Position numbers and translations under genes: made by a program
Shown: positions 34,641 through 48,400 of the stretch, piece by piece
How the letters are laid out: the number at the start of each line of letters is the position of its first letter
Numbering within the stretch: position 1 is the first letter of the stretch
DNA from: Cyclaneusma minus
Taxonomy: Eukaryota; Ascomycota; Leotiomycetes; Marthamycetales; Marthamycetaceae
Assembly: GCA_037179335.1 (NCBI GenBank)
Contig: JAKZHN010000004.1
Span: forward strand, 1,054,001 to 1,118,000
Reading direction: 5' to 3'
DNA: 64,000 nucleotides
Notes under the pieces: generated by a model
The model's input: the letters and a program-made list of their open reading frames with translations, nothing else
Databases searched by the model: none
What the model was told of the DNA's origin: nothing

Positions 34641-35957
34641 TAGATCATCAGGTGACTAGATTTCCAGGGCTAGAAAGTATTGAAGTCCTCGAGGGAGCTT
34701 CCTTAATCCACTAAGAGGATATAACGGCGGTGGCTCTTTTATGAAAAGGCCACGCATCACTTTAGATTCACAGCTGGTAACATATGGTGGATATCCGATC
34801 AAATTTCGAGAGGCTCTGTCCCGAATTGGAGGAAACGTTTCCGGTTCATGTTTCGATTTCCAAATTGTATCATGTAATCCCTGCTGTTGCGAATCGTCTG
34901 TTGCTGTTGAGAAAGCCCAGTGCTGTTGTAGCTTTGTTTTGCTGACGTACACAATTGGTTCACGGCCTGGAGGCCTATTGACTATCTATCGGGTACTGTG
35001 ACTTTAGGGATCATGTGACAAGGAATCCTACCCTTTGCTCAAAACAAGGTATTTAAGGCATCGACTGACCGCTCTTGATTTTCCAGGATCAGAAACAAGT
35101 GGGAGTCATGAAACAAGTGGGAGTCATTTTATTTCAACTCCCATGTTCATATCACACCCCGTTCCACCAGGTTCGAGTTCTGGCTTGCAATGGCAAGTTC
35201 GCACTTTGCTCGGATATTTTCCAAAGGTTCGTAGCTAGGTCTCTAGCCTGAATTGCGCAACTTTAATTATGTTTCAAGTTCACAGCTCCTTTCATCTAGT
35301 ACCTACTTCTATAATAAGTTGCCTGCTGTTGGGAATGGGGGATGCTGTCACCACTGTATTAGCTGGTCACTATCTAACTGTCTGGCGGCTAGTGCGTGCC
35401 ATAACCTTGAGATAACATGTAACCAGACCTTTCTGTTCCAGTTCAAAGAAGTATTTAAGGGGTTTAAGTGCCATTGCTGAGCCCCCAGAACGGTTTCAGA
35501 TCACCCCAGATATTATTGATGTGACTGTAGGCAATGGAGTTTGCCCAGATATACCTTGTGCTTTGATTTCTAACTTTTACGGAAACTTGCTGAAGCGCTA
35601 CACGGTTGGACCTGTAACGGCTTTGTCTTTTTTTGCGCTCTAACCAATATGTCAATTCTCTGTTTTCTGTTGCCAAATATCATTTTTGCTGTCTAGAACG
35701 GGTGCCACTGTTGTAGACGCGTAAATTCAGCCAGCTGATTAGAAACCATCTTGACAATCGTCGATTATCAAGTGCTATAAATCTGAAAATCATGTGATCA
35801 TAGACACGTCTAGGCTCGAAAAGTACTTAAGTTGTCGACACGCTGCTTTTTATTCTCCAGCGCCTGCATTTAGATTCCTTTACTTCCACGGAGAGCGATG
35901 CACTCAGTCTCTGTCAGTGTGAGTCCAACGCCAGCGGCTAGATATCTTTGGTGGTTT
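34641..35957. repeat. Tandem array, middle part: units of 363-404 bp
   Basis: Cores start at 34649 (CAGGTG, weak TATA), 35012 (CATGTG, TATTTAAG at 35050), 35416 (CATGTA, TATTTAAG at 35452) and 35791 (CATGTG, TACTTAAG at 35824). Typically TTTTCCAG or TTCTCCAG follows the TATA-like box by 20-35 bp. The last unit is interrupted at 35961 by the AT-rich insertion. Confidence 0.6.
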
Positions 35958-35961
35958 TAAC
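35958..35961. repeat. Left target-site duplication TAAC
   Basis: TAAC directly before the left 132-bp terminal repeat; the same four bases follow the right one at 60741-60744. Four bases are weak evidence alone but fit the restored array period. Confidence 0.5.
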
Positions 35962-36093
35962 TATTGGTCACACGGTAGCCTTTCTCTAGCTTAGCTTAGC
36001 GTAGCGCTTGGCACCTGGATATATATCCTGGTGCTTGGCACGCTAATAAAATATTATTAATTTTATTACAATTAATTTCTGCCGTAAATAATA
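35962..36093. repeat. Left terminal direct repeat of D
   Basis: 132 bp. The outer two-thirds keep G and C; the inner third is mutated (ATTATTAATTT where the right copy has ATCATCGATTT). It contains the near-palindrome CACCTGGATATATATCCTGG and two copies of GCTTGGCAC. Confidence 0.75.
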
Positions 36094-37645
36094 AATTATA
36101 AGCCTTCGCGTAAAATTTGCCATTTTTATTATTTTAAAATTCTTCAATTTTTAAATTAATTAATTTTTAACAGATTGAAAATATTTTATTTTGCAGCTTA
36201 GGCTTACAAATCTTTATTCTGCGTTTTAAAATTAACTCCGCACGCTAGCGCTAGCATTTTGCCGCCGCCAGCACCGGTATTAATAAATCAATATTAAGAA
36301 TTATTATTTAATACTATTATTAAGCTTTGCAATTTTGCAAAGCCGCATTTTTAAACATATAATAATGCGTTTTATTCTCCAGGAATTATGCTAAATTCTT
36401 AATTTTTATATAAATTGAGTCTTTTTTTTACAATATTTATTATTGCAGCTATTATAGCATTTTGCTGCAATTTTATTTGCAAAGCCTTTTGCAATAAACC
36501 CCTATTTTTTATAGCTTTATAACTGTATTTTTCAATTAATACTATGCCTTTTAACTTTATTGGCAATCTTTTAAATAAAAATTTTTAGCTTAAAAAATTA
36601 TAAAATTATAAAATATAAGCCAAAAAAATTAAATTTACGCTGCAAAGCAAGGGATTTTTTTTTAATTTGAAACCCTTTGCAAATATTGCAATAGACGTTT
36701 TTAAAATCTGGCAAATTAATGATGATTTTGCAAAAAACTATATTATAGCTAATTTATATTTTGGCTCCAAAATTCTATTTTTTAAAATAGATAATGCTTG
36801 GCAAATATAGAAAATTTTACACAAATAATTCCAAAAATAAAAATTTAAATCAAAAGTAAATATTGCACGCTAATTTATTAGCGTAGTCTATAGCAATTTC
36901 AAATTTATAAAATATTTTATTAGTTTTTTTAAAATTTCTATAGCATTTTTAAAAATTTAAAAATTTCCCCAAATAACGATTTTATAATTATATATTTTCT
37001 TAATTACTTACAGCCTATTTATTCTATTTGGATTAATTGCGTTTTTATTTAATTTTAAACAAATAAAAAAATAAGCGTTTTTTTAAAAAAAAAATTATTT
37101 CAGCGCTGCAAATCAAGTTTTTAATATTAATAATAATAGTTTTGCTTTTAGCAATTGAAATTATAATTAAAATCAAGGAAATATAAATAATAATAGTAAT
37201 AAAAATAAAAAAAGCTTTAAAAATAATTTAAAATACAATTAGCGTTTAAAAAAAACCAAAAAAGCTTTTGGAAATAATGCTATATACTGCTACAGCTATA
37301 GCAAATTTTATTTTTTAAAAATATATTGAATTTTTTATTTTAAAAAAATTCTAATTATATTAAAAACAATTAAAAATCCGCCGTTTTTAGCAAAAAAGCA
37401 TTTAATGCTAGGGATTATAAATATTATATAATAGTTTTTGCTAATATTAGTTTTAAATTAAGCAAATGGATTTTAAATACCAATATTAAATAGTACATTT
37501 ATATTAATATTGTTTTTTTAAACTTTTATTTAATAGCCTAGCCAATTTAATTCCAAATTGCAAATTATTTTATTTTAGCAATACTTTATAATAATATTAT
37601 TTTTGTTTTCCGTTTTTTAAATAAAAATAATAAGCCAATTACATC
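36094..37645. other. AT-rich RIP-mutated DNA, inner part of D
   Basis: No open frame of note. One less mutated patch lies at about 36238-36285 (CGCACGCTAGCGCTAGC and CCGCCGCCAGCACCGG). Confidence 0.6.
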
Positions 37646-38379
37646 AGCATTCCCGGAAAAATCATTGACCGAGGCAAAATACCAATAGCGCTATTATACC
37701 TCCAAGGTGCCTTAAGCGGTGCCTTGAGCGGTGCTTTGACCGGCCATTTAAGCGCCTTGAGCGCTTTAAGCATTTTAAATGCCTTGAGCGGTGCCTTGAC
37801 CGGCCATTTAAATTGATTTCCAATTGATGAGCTAATAAAGCACTCGCTTATTGCAAAAACCCTTGCAATTAGGGCTTAAATTGCCACTTTTAATTCTAAT
37901 TTTACTTGCAATAGGAGTTTTTGGCAAAATTTATGCCCATGTGAATTGGCTGGCATGCTGGCTGGCTGGCATGCTGGTGGCTGGCATGCTGTAGAGAGTG
38001 AAGCTATTTGCATGCGATGGCGACGGCGAGGGTGCGGGGGCTGACAGAGATCCGGAACGGGTGTGGGTTGGGGTTGCGGGGTTGCTAAGGCTGCAGAGTT
38101 TTTACCTTGGCATTCGGATATAGAGGCTGGGGCAGTATAAATGACTGAGTGAATTGGTGGGGCATAGTAATTGCAGTGCCACAGCAAGTATTTAATTATT
38201 TGCATTGCCCCAATCCCGCCAATCTTGAGGTGCCTTAAGCGGTGCCTTGAGCGGTGCCTTGAGCGGTGCCTTGAGCGGATTTGATTATTTGTATAGGATT
38301 AAAATAAAGGAGTTTTGCAAAGCCGCCAAATTGCCTAAGGTGCCTACTAGGCACGCTTAAAGCAAACTCCGGGAATGCT
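37646..38379. mobile_element. 734-bp element with 12-bp inverted ends, weakly mutated
   Basis: Begins AGCATTCCCGGA and ends TCCGGGAATGCT. Both subterminal regions carry tandem GGTGCCTTGAGC-like 12-nt units in the same orientation, and the middle (about 37930-38150) has TGGCTGGCATGC repeats and normal GC content. It sits in mutated DNA but is itself little mutated, so it probably inserted later. The ends are reminiscent of hAT elements but I cannot prove an 8-bp duplication. A 109-residue minus-strand frame (37876-38205) has no recognisable motif. Confidence 0.6.
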
Positions 38380-38701
38380 AATATATATTTAATAATTGTA
38401 TTTTTTTAATAAAGCAAATTAAAAATTGTTTTTATTTTAATAATAAAAATGGTCTTTTTTGCAAGCGTATAAATAATATTAAAATTGCTTGGATTTTGAA
38501 TTATATAATTTAGCTTGCAATTATTTTAAAGGGTATTCTTTTAGTATTTAGCAATAAAAAATAATAAAGCTTTGGTATTATTGCTTTCATTATATTATTT
38601 TTAAAAATATTAAAGCAATAGCCAAAATAATTATTAATTTTAAAATTAATGGCAAAATTTTTGAAAAACTTTATATATTCTATTATTTGGAAAAAAATTA
38701 A
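38380..38701. other. AT-rich RIP-mutated DNA between elements
   Basis: Part of D between the 734-bp element and LTR element B. No gene. Confidence 0.6.
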
Positions 38702-38909
38702 TGCAAGATCTCACGACCTAGGCCTTCTCGTCGGGCTGGGCCGAATGGAAAACGCTATTAATGGCTGTTTATTATTATAAAAAAAAAGGAAATTTAAAAA
38801 GCTTTGGAAAGCTTTATATATAAATAGGGATGGACCGGAGCTATCTATAGCCCGATTATATAATTATAAATATTCGCAATATAAATAATAGCAGCCTAAA
38901 GCTATTATA
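38702..38909. repeat. Left LTR of element B
   Basis: About 208 bp. Shares AACGCTATTAAT, GGAAATTTAAAAAGCTTT and AAGCTTTATAT with the right copy. Only the first 55 bp or so are unmutated. Confidence 0.7.
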
Positions 38910-39906
38910 ATATTTTCCCCGGCTAAAGGGCCTATTTGTAAGCTGTTTTTATATTTGGTTTTTTTTAATTTATTTATATTAAAGCTATTTAAATCATATC
39001 CGTTTTTAACGGATTTATTATTTTATTTTTTATTTTTAACGCCTTATTATATATTTTCTATTTATTCAATTTTTTTTAAAAGCCCTAGCTTTAAAAACTT
39101 GATATTATAAAATCTTATAAATTTTATAAATGCATATTTAAAATTTTTGTACAAATATTATTTAACGTCGGGATTATATTATAATTTCTAATTCACTCAG
39201 TAATAAAGCTTTTATTCTAAAGGCTATAAATTTAAAATTTTAAAAACTTTTTATTTTTTATAGCCATTAATTTTTGCTAATAGCTTGGGCTGTATAATTT
39301 GCCTAAAAATTAATTTAATTTAGCTAATTATAATTTGCTAAAATAAAAAACTAAATATATTTACACGCTTTTAAATAAACTAAAATAAAATGCTTTGCCT
39401 TTTTCTTTAGCAGTTTTTCAAAATTTTGCTATTTTATTTGCTAGTTTTTAATTAGATTATAAAGCTTTTCAATATTTGATTACAATATAAATATAATTTC
39501 CAATATTAAAATTAATAATTTAATAATATTTATTTGCTTAAATCATTTATAATTATTAAGCAATTGTTATAGCGTTTTAAGCAATGTTTTAATAATATTA
39601 AATATAAATTTATTATTTAATTGCATTATCCCGGTTTAACATTTATATAAAAAAGCCAAATTTAAAAATTCCCCAATTAAAGATTATATATAATTTATAT
39701 TTTAATTTTATTTTAATTGGGCTTATATTGATTAATTTTTATAATAGCGCTGCAATTGCTATATTTATAAAAAATAATTATTTTGGCCAATTATTTTAAA
39801 ATCAATTAACCAAAAAAATAAATTTAAAATTTAAAACAGCGTTTTCGATTTCGATTTAGCTATTGATTTATAATTAATAAATAAATAAAAAATAAATTGC
39901 TATACT

Positions 39907-40083
39907 TGTGAAATCTTAACGTGGGTAAAAATTCTTTTATTTTTAAAGCATTAAAAAAAGGGAATTTTACAATTACAGAAATAGTATATATATGCGTGGC
40001 TTTTGCTTATTTACGTAATAAATAAATCCCATAAATGGCCTGTGAGTTTTGCATTTTTATATTGCCAAAAGCTTATTTTGATA
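39907..40083. repeat. Left LTR of element A
   Basis: About 177 bp, starting TGTGAAAT. The inner half is mutated (ATAAATGGCCTGTGAGTTTT against GCGAGTGGCCCGTGACCCTT in the right copy). Confidence 0.7.
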
Positions 40084-40256
40084 TTTTCCCTAAGCTTTAT
40101 AGCAATTTATATATACAACTTATATATACAATTTTATTTTAATGATTTTCCAAAATTGGATTTTTTTTTCAGTATTTGTTTATTTAAAACGGTTTTTTAT
40201 ATTTTTAAAGTTTTTAAATTAAAGTTTTAAAAATGGTTTAATAAATCCGTTTGCAA

Positions 40257-40283
40257 TTATATATATATATATATATATATATA
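40257..40283. repeat. TA dinucleotide tract
   Basis: About 13 TA units inside element A; a similar tract lies at about 56371-56396 in element C. Confidence 0.8.
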
Positions 40284-43200
40284 ATTTGCTGCCTGTTTGT
40301 ATTTCTTTATTTATATATAAATTAATAGGCTATATTAATATATTTGGTTTTTTATAAAATTGGAAAGTTTTAATTAGGGCAATAGCTTTTTAATTATTGC
40401 TTTTTATATTAATGCAATATGGATTTTTACCAATTAGCTTATTATATTTTATATTTTTAAATATTTATTTAAATTATTATCTTTATTTAATATTAATAGC
40501 TGCAGCGATATATTTAGCTTTGCAAATTAATATAATTATATTTTTTTATTTTTTTCCTTAATTATAATATTGCTTTTTCAAATGATATTGTAATAAATTT
40601 GCTAATGCTTTAATAGTTAAAAAATAATTTATAAAATGCATTATTAAATATTTTTAATTAATTTTTGGTAATATTTAATTTGTTTGATTTGTATTTAATT
40701 TTATAATTCGCAATTAATTTAAAATAGCGAAGTAATTATATTAAATCGGTACTATAATATTTGTATAAATTAAATATAAATTGCATCAATTTATTAATTG
40801 CAAAATAAACATTTAATTAAATAAATATTATAGCAAATATAAGGTTGCTAAATTTCCGCTGGTAGAAATCTAATTTAGCCCGTTTTTTATTATTTTTAAA
40901 TAGCGCTATTATATTGGTATTATTTATTATAAATATTAAATATAAATATTTTTTTAATTAAAAAGCCAATTTCTTTTGCAAAAATTATTAATATATTGCT
41001 TTTAGCTAATTTAAATAAATTTAAAGCTTTTACTCCAAATTACCTTTATGTCAAGAATTTTTCAAATTTCTTTTAAATTTTTAATAATAAAGCGATTAAT
41101 TAATTAAAGATAAAAGCTATTAAATTTAGCAATTGTTTTAGCAGCGGTAATAATATTATTAATATAAATAAAAACAATTATATTGGTAATTTTATTAATA
41201 AATAAATATAAATTGCTAAAATTTTATTTAAAACCAAATTTAATAATTTTAAATTTAATTAGCAAATTCCAATTTTTAGCAGTCTATTTTAATTTGTATA
41301 AGCTTTTGTTTAGCCGAAAAATATGTTTTGATTGAATTACAATAGTTTTTGGCGAAATTAAATAAAAAAGCTAATAAAAAATAAATTTTATAAAAGCATT
41401 GCTAATATTAAAATAGCAGTATTTAAAGTTCTTTTATATTATAATAGCTAAAAAAACGCGGAAAATATTTATTTAAATTGTAAAAGAAAATATACTAGAA
41501 TAATCCTTGCTTTAAATTTAATTAAAATTCTTAATTATAAAGCAAGCTTTATATTTATTAATCCTGCTATTGTGGTTTACTTTAATTGTAAATATCCAAT
41601 TTGTAAAAATTAAATTAAAAACGGTATTTATAGCAATTTTGGTCCAAATATTATTTGCCAGAATTTCTTTTAGCTTTTATGTAATAGATTTTTTATGCTT
41701 TTTGAAAATAAAAATGCTATAAATTATTTTTATTATAATTAAAATAGCTTTAAATTCTTTTTTTATTAATTATTATAATTATAATAAAAATTTAAAAAAA
41801 ACAGTTTTATTTGCAAATTTTAACTTTAATAATATTGCGTTTTAAATATTGGCAATTATTAATTTTAAATATTGGCTTTATACCAAATAAGGAAATTATA
41901 GCAATATAGGCGCTATTGATTTTTATAGAATTATTAATAATATTAGAAAAATTAATCATATTAATATTTTTGCTTATTGAAGCATTTGCCGGAATTATGG
42001 TTTTTATTGGATTGGATAAAGAAATTGTATATTTATTTGGGTTATTAAATCTAAAATGCAAAATAGTATTATTTTATTTTTTATAAAAGTTTAAGGAATT
42101 GGAGGCAAGAATTATTATACTAATTTTAATTTTAATTGCTGATTTAAATTCGAAATAAATTTATTTGGAAACCGGCTTTTTGTCTTTTTATTTAGCTAAA
42201 ATAAATTGGCCAAGATAATATTTATTAAATAGTTTATTTGAAGTTTTTTGGAAATTATAAAAATTATTATAAAGCTTTAAATCAAAAATACCATTTCTAA
42301 TTATTTTATTAGAATCTAGGCAATAAAATTTGTATTACTATATAATTTTAAAATTCTAGCCGATAAAAATATATTTATAAAATTACGAATTTGTTTTTTT
42401 ATTATATTTAGGAAATCTTTTGCGATTAATATAGGCTTATGCCTTGCAATTTTAAATATAAATATTATTTTTAAAAGACTTGCTAATTTATATGTTTTGG
42501 GGCTAATAATCCGGCTATTAATTTTAAATTTGATTTTGAGTGTATTTTAAATATACGCTTTAATTATAGTGGCTTTTAATTAGAATTTAGTTAAAAGGCT
42601 AATATTATTTAATATAAATTAAATATAGGCTTTAGCAATTTAAATGGTTTTCTTAATTATTTTATTTTACTAAAATAAATAGGGAATAATAATTCCAAAT
42701 TTTATACTATTTGTAAAAGTTTAAAATGTAATTTTTTTTAATTAGCTTCCTAGTATTATTATATTAGTTTTTTTTTAGCTTTTTGCCAATTTAAAAAAAA
42801 TTATAGGGAAAAATACTATATACATTTGTATAAGTTTTTATTTCAAAAGGCTAGAATTTATATATATAACTGTTAATAATTTTAAAAAGCCATTTATTAT
42901 TATATAAATCGGATAGGAAGGAATTAGCAACATTAATATAAATTAGCTATAATAGCTTTAGTTTATAATTAATTAGTTTTTTGAATATTTATTTTTGCAT
43001 TTTACCAATATTGCAATTTTTATAAATAAAAAATGGAAATGGATTTTTTTTAAAACTAGTAATAGTATAAATATGATTAATTTTTGCTAAATTAGAATAG
43101 ATATGTTTTTAATAATATAAAGCGTATTTATTTTATATAGCCTGCTACTAAGCGTTTTTGCAATTTGCTTTTTGAATTGCTTTAGTTTTAATTTAAATTT

Positions 43201-45247
43201 AGTGTTTTTTAATTTTTTTTGGACCGGTTTTTAAAAATAATTTTAAAAATAATTTTAAAAATAATTTTAATATTGGCTGTAATATTGTATTCTATTAGAA
43301 TTTTTTATAATATATTAAAAATTAGCTTACTTTGCATTATAGTTGATATTATATTACATATGCTATATTGCGCTATAATTGGTATTGTATTTTATACTAT
43401 AATAGCCAATATATTTGAAAAGCTAAATTAAATTGGATTTTTTAATATATTTATAGCAGGAATTTTCTTGGCAATTAATAGCGCTATTTAAGCGTTATTT
43501 TAAAGCTAAAAAGCTTTTATTAATTTTTAAAAAATAATTATAAAATTAATAGTATATAGCTTTTTTTAAATTAATACTTAAAAAATAAATTCTTTTAAAT
43601 AACGGCTTTTAAAATATATAAAAAAAGAAAAAAGCCAAAAAACTTTTATTAGTAAATTTTCCTGTCCAAAAGCAGATTTACATGAAGGCTAAAAATATAA
43701 AATATCTTTTTAAATTTATATTATTTTTTGTTTATTTTTATTATAATTGTATCAATTTGGTCTAAATATAATATGTTTTTTCTTATTTTTATTGCCTTTT
43801 AAAAGCAGGATTATATGTATTTACAAAGCGAAAAAAAAGTTAGTTATATATAATATAGCCTTTAAATTGGCAATTTAATTAAATTTGGAAATACTGCTAA
43901 TAGCGGTAAAATTTTAAATAATATAAGCTATATATTTTTCAAAAATGAAAATTGCTTATTATTTGCGCTAGTATTTGCAATATTTGCCTTTTTTTAAAAG
44001 AATTGGCAAAAGCAAATTTAATGATTTTAAGCTTTAAAATATTTTAAAGTATTTTTTAAGCGGTTATAAAAAATAGGCATTTGCAAATATTATAGGACTT
44101 GTTATTATAAAAACAATATGCAAAAGGTTTTTTGCGATTTTTAAATTGTATATCAATAATATTATTATTATTGATTTGGCGCTAGTATAGTAATTGCCTT
44201 GGTTTATTATTAGTAATATAGGCAGCTTTTTTAATAAATGCAAAAAAGTTTTTTTTTTAAAAAAAATAAAAAAGCTTTTTTTGAGCGTTAAAGAAAAAAT
44301 TGTTTAATATATTCGTTATAATGCTATATTTGAAAAGCCAAAAAAAAACTGTGGAAAAGCATACTTTCAATATAAATAGCTATATAATTGGGATTTAATT
44401 AAATTTTTTTATAGCGGAGAGTAAAAACTTTAATCCAGGCTTTTTTAATAGTTATATCAGGCTCCTATTTAAAGCTATTGATTTTTTGCAAATAATTATT
44501 AGTTATTATATTAAAAATAATAGTATATTTACGGCCTAATTTAATTTATTTTGCGGCAAAGTTTTAAAAACCAGTAATGTTTTATTTATTTATGGAATTG
44601 AAATAAATATATATAGTGTAAAAGGCGTTTTGGTTATTAGCAATATATATATATATATTTAATTTTATTTAAAATAAAAGATTTTTATAGCAATAGTATT
44701 ATTATTGGTATTAGTATTGGAAATTTAATTAATAATCTCTTTATAAGCGTATTGGTATATAATTATTTTTTTAATATATTATAAATCTTAATTTATTAAA
44801 TATAGTTTTATTAATTCTTATAATTAAAAATTAGCGCAGCGCGCTTTGAATTAAAGGTAATATGTTTTATAATATATTTAAATTTTGGTTTATTTAATAG
44901 CTAGTTAAAGTTTGAATAATTGATTAAATATTGGCTAAGAAATTAATAGCAATAAAAAAAATTGTAAATTAATTTAAAAAGGAAAAACGATTTTTAAAAA
45001 ATAAAAAATAATAATAAAAATAGTGCAATTATAGCGCTATATATTAAACTTGCATTTGTTGCTAAATTGGACTTGTATTTATTGCTAAGCTGGTTTTTAG
45101 CATCCGTTATTAAATTTATTAAAAATATTTTGCTAAGCCTGGTATTTATTATTAGCTGGTAAAGGATTTTCTATAATGCTATTATTGATTTTTAAATTTT
45201 TGAAAAGAAATTATTAAATACGAATTATTGCATTAAAAATTTTAATT

Positions 45248-45428
45248 TATAAAATTTTAATATAAATAGAAATTCTTTTATTCCTAAAGCATTAAAAAAG
45301 AAAGGGGATTTTACAATTATAGGAAATAGTATATATATGCGTGGCTCTCGCTTACCTATATAATGAGTGGGTTTCGCGAGTGGCCCGTGACCCTTGCACC
45401 CTCGCACCGCCAGGAGCTTATTTCAATA
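45248..45428. repeat. Right LTR of element A
   Basis: About 181 bp. The inner start is mutated (TATAAAATTTTAATATAAAT) and the outer 60 bp keep their GC content. Confidence 0.7.
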
Positions 45429-48400
45429 ATACCGGATATTTTTATAAATTCCTTTTAAAAATTAAAAATAAATTGCAATTTTTAATTTAATATAATAGCT
45501 TTTAAGATTTTATAAATATGGTATATTATAATATGAAAAGATTTTGCTGCTTGTTTTGCATTTACCATTTAAAAACAAAATACTATAAATACTTTTTTAT
45601 TAAATCGGCAAATTATAACTATAATTATATTATAGCCCTTTTTGCTTTTAAATATATAGTAAAAATCGATTATTATATATTATTAAAATCGGTTTGGAAT
45701 TAATAATGGGTTTAATAAGCCCGTCTTTTTATTTTGGATATTTTAGCTTTTGCGCAAAATTTGCAATTTTTAATATAGCAATCAATGTTGTTGAATTATT
45801 TTTTCCATTAATAGCGTTTTCGGATTAGCTTGCAGGTTTTTATACAATTAAAATAAATTATTTAAATATTTCTATATATTTTTATTATTAATTTAATTCG
45901 CAAAATACCGGTTGGGAAAATTATAAATTATCTTTTATATAGCATTAAATTATGCCGTATATTAAAAATCGCAGGATTTAATAATTTCGAAAATTTTATT
46001 ATATTTTCAGCTGCTTGGCGGTATTTTTTTTTTTTTTTATTATCCGCTTATTTATTAGCTTCAAATAATTTATTAACTAGCTTAATTTATAATAGCTTGA
46101 TTAGCTTGATCTATAATAGCTTAATTAGCGCTAAATTAAAAAAAGCAATTGCATTTAGCTATAAATTTTTAATAATTTTGGGACTTAAGCAATTTTTTAA
46201 CAATATTATATATATATAATTTAAAATTTTTATAGCGATAATTTGGTCTATATTTTATTTCCGTTAAATAAAAAAATTGGCTTTATTTAAAAATCCTGGC
46301 TTACATTTAATACAAAAATAATACTTGCTAAATATTAAAAGCTTTTAATATTATAAACCATTTTAAAGCCTTATAATTATTAATTATTTAAATTTTTTAA
46401 AAAGCTTCCAGCAAATAAAATTTTTAATGCATAAAACGGAAAATAATAGCTAGCAACTTTTTATCATAAATTTTTTAATTTATTTAATATTTATTTATAA
46501 TTTGAAAAAAATAAAAAACTGGGTGCTAAAATCCATTGGGGTATTTTTGGAAAAACACTTTTTTGATAATCTTATTTAATATATTAGTTTTTAGCTCATA
46601 TTTATAGCTAAAAATATAGCTAATAAAATCCGGCATTAATAATAAAGCTTTTTTAAATTTGTTAAATGCCTTTTAATATTCGTTTATTTATTTCCAAATA
46701 TAATTTTTATAAATTAAACGATTTAAAAAATATCTTAATTAATTATAATTTTTTAATAAAAATTTAACAAAAATTATAAAATCCCAAAAATAATTGCATT
46801 TTATTAATTTATCCCTTTTTTAATTGCTGCCAATTTTTAATAGCCGCTATTTTTTTTAAATTAATATAAATTTCGCCCGAAAAAATAATATAGCTTAAAT
46901 ATTTAATTTTTATTATAAAAGATTCGCATTTTTTAATATTGGCTTATAATTTTATAGCTTCCAATTTATATATATATAGCTTTTTATATTAAGCAAAATT
47001 TATATTATAAATACAAATATTATTAATAAAAGCTATGCAAATTTTATTTAATAAATTAAATAGTATATTATTAATATATTGCTAAAGAGTAACCGGTTTA
47101 TTAATTAATTTAAATAGCAATACCTTATATTAATAAATCCTATATTTAATATAAAAGATTATATATTTTTAGCTAGCAATATTTATATAAATTTGGTAAA
47201 AAGCTTATTGAATATTAGTTTTAATAAAATATTTAGCGTTGCTAAGCCTAAATAAAACTTTTTTAAATAATAAAAGCGGATAATAATCCTTTTTAATAAT
47301 TTTATTAAATTTTTAATAATTTATATAAAAGTATAATCTTTTTTAAGTTTTTTTAATAAAAACTACCGGTATGGTAAATGATACAAATATTGGTTTAATA
47401 ATTCCTTTAGCTAAATTACTTTATAAATATTTATAAATAAATTCGAATTAGGTTTCCAATATAATGTAAAATAAAAAACAAAATAATTCGCTTTTTGGTT
47501 TTTCCAGCTCGAGTTTTGCATTATATAGTTTCTCATTTAATAATTAATTTAAAGCTTGCTTAAAAAAATATACGCCGCTTTATCTAGCTTTAAAAAAAGC
47601 TTTTTTTAAAATATTATATTACTATTAATTTTAGCCTTTTTAGCAGTTTTCTAGCCTTTAATTCTTTATTAATTTTATATAAAAAATAAATAAAAATAAT
47701 AGCACCGTTTTTTTTAAATTATTTAAGTTTTATTATATATTATTTGCAAAAACTATATATATATTTAAAATAGGAATATTTTTAAAATTAATTTTTAAAA
47801 TGTTTTTAACGCTGACTTTTGCCCGTTTTTTTAGCGCTAAAATTCCGTTTTTAAAAAAAATATATATAAGCCAAATTTTGATTTATTTTTTAAAAAGCTT
47901 TATAAATTGTGATTTAATATATAAAAGCAGCCTTTAAAACTTCTTATAACATATTATACTATATTATAATGGTTAGCGCATTTTGTATTATAATAATCGG
48001 CTTATTTGATATATCATATTAAAGCGCTTTTATTTTGCTAAATCGCTTTAGCTTTTTATTTAATTTCCTTTAAGCTTTCGGGCCCGAAAAAGCCTTCAAT
48101 TTTGGAAATTAGCGGCTATAAATTGCTTTATTTTTAAAATATACCGGTTAATACAAATAATAATAATAAAAATTTAGCAATATTCAAATTTTTTATTATT
48201 ATTTAAAACTAAATAAGAATTTATACAATTTAAAATCGGTAATTAAGCAAAAAAGATATAAAAATCTACAACTATTAAATATTAGGTGAAAAAGTACATA
48301 AAAAATATGATTTTCTTTTATTGCTATGATAATTCTAAATAAAAATAATTTTATTTAAAAATTAAATAAAATGCATAAAAGTAATTAATTATTTAGCTAT

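Larger units (their letters stand above)
39907..45428. mobile_element. LTR retroelement A, nested in B, 5.5 kb
   Basis: Direct repeats at 39907-40083 and 45248-45428 share AAATTCTTTTATT, AAGCATTAAAAAA and ATAGTATATATATGCGTGGC. The left end TGTGAAATCTTAACGTGGGT and the right end GTGGCCCGTGACCCTTGC are unmutated. Flanks ATACT and ATACC suggest a damaged 5-bp duplication. The interior holds only short AT-rich frames. Confidence 0.7.
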
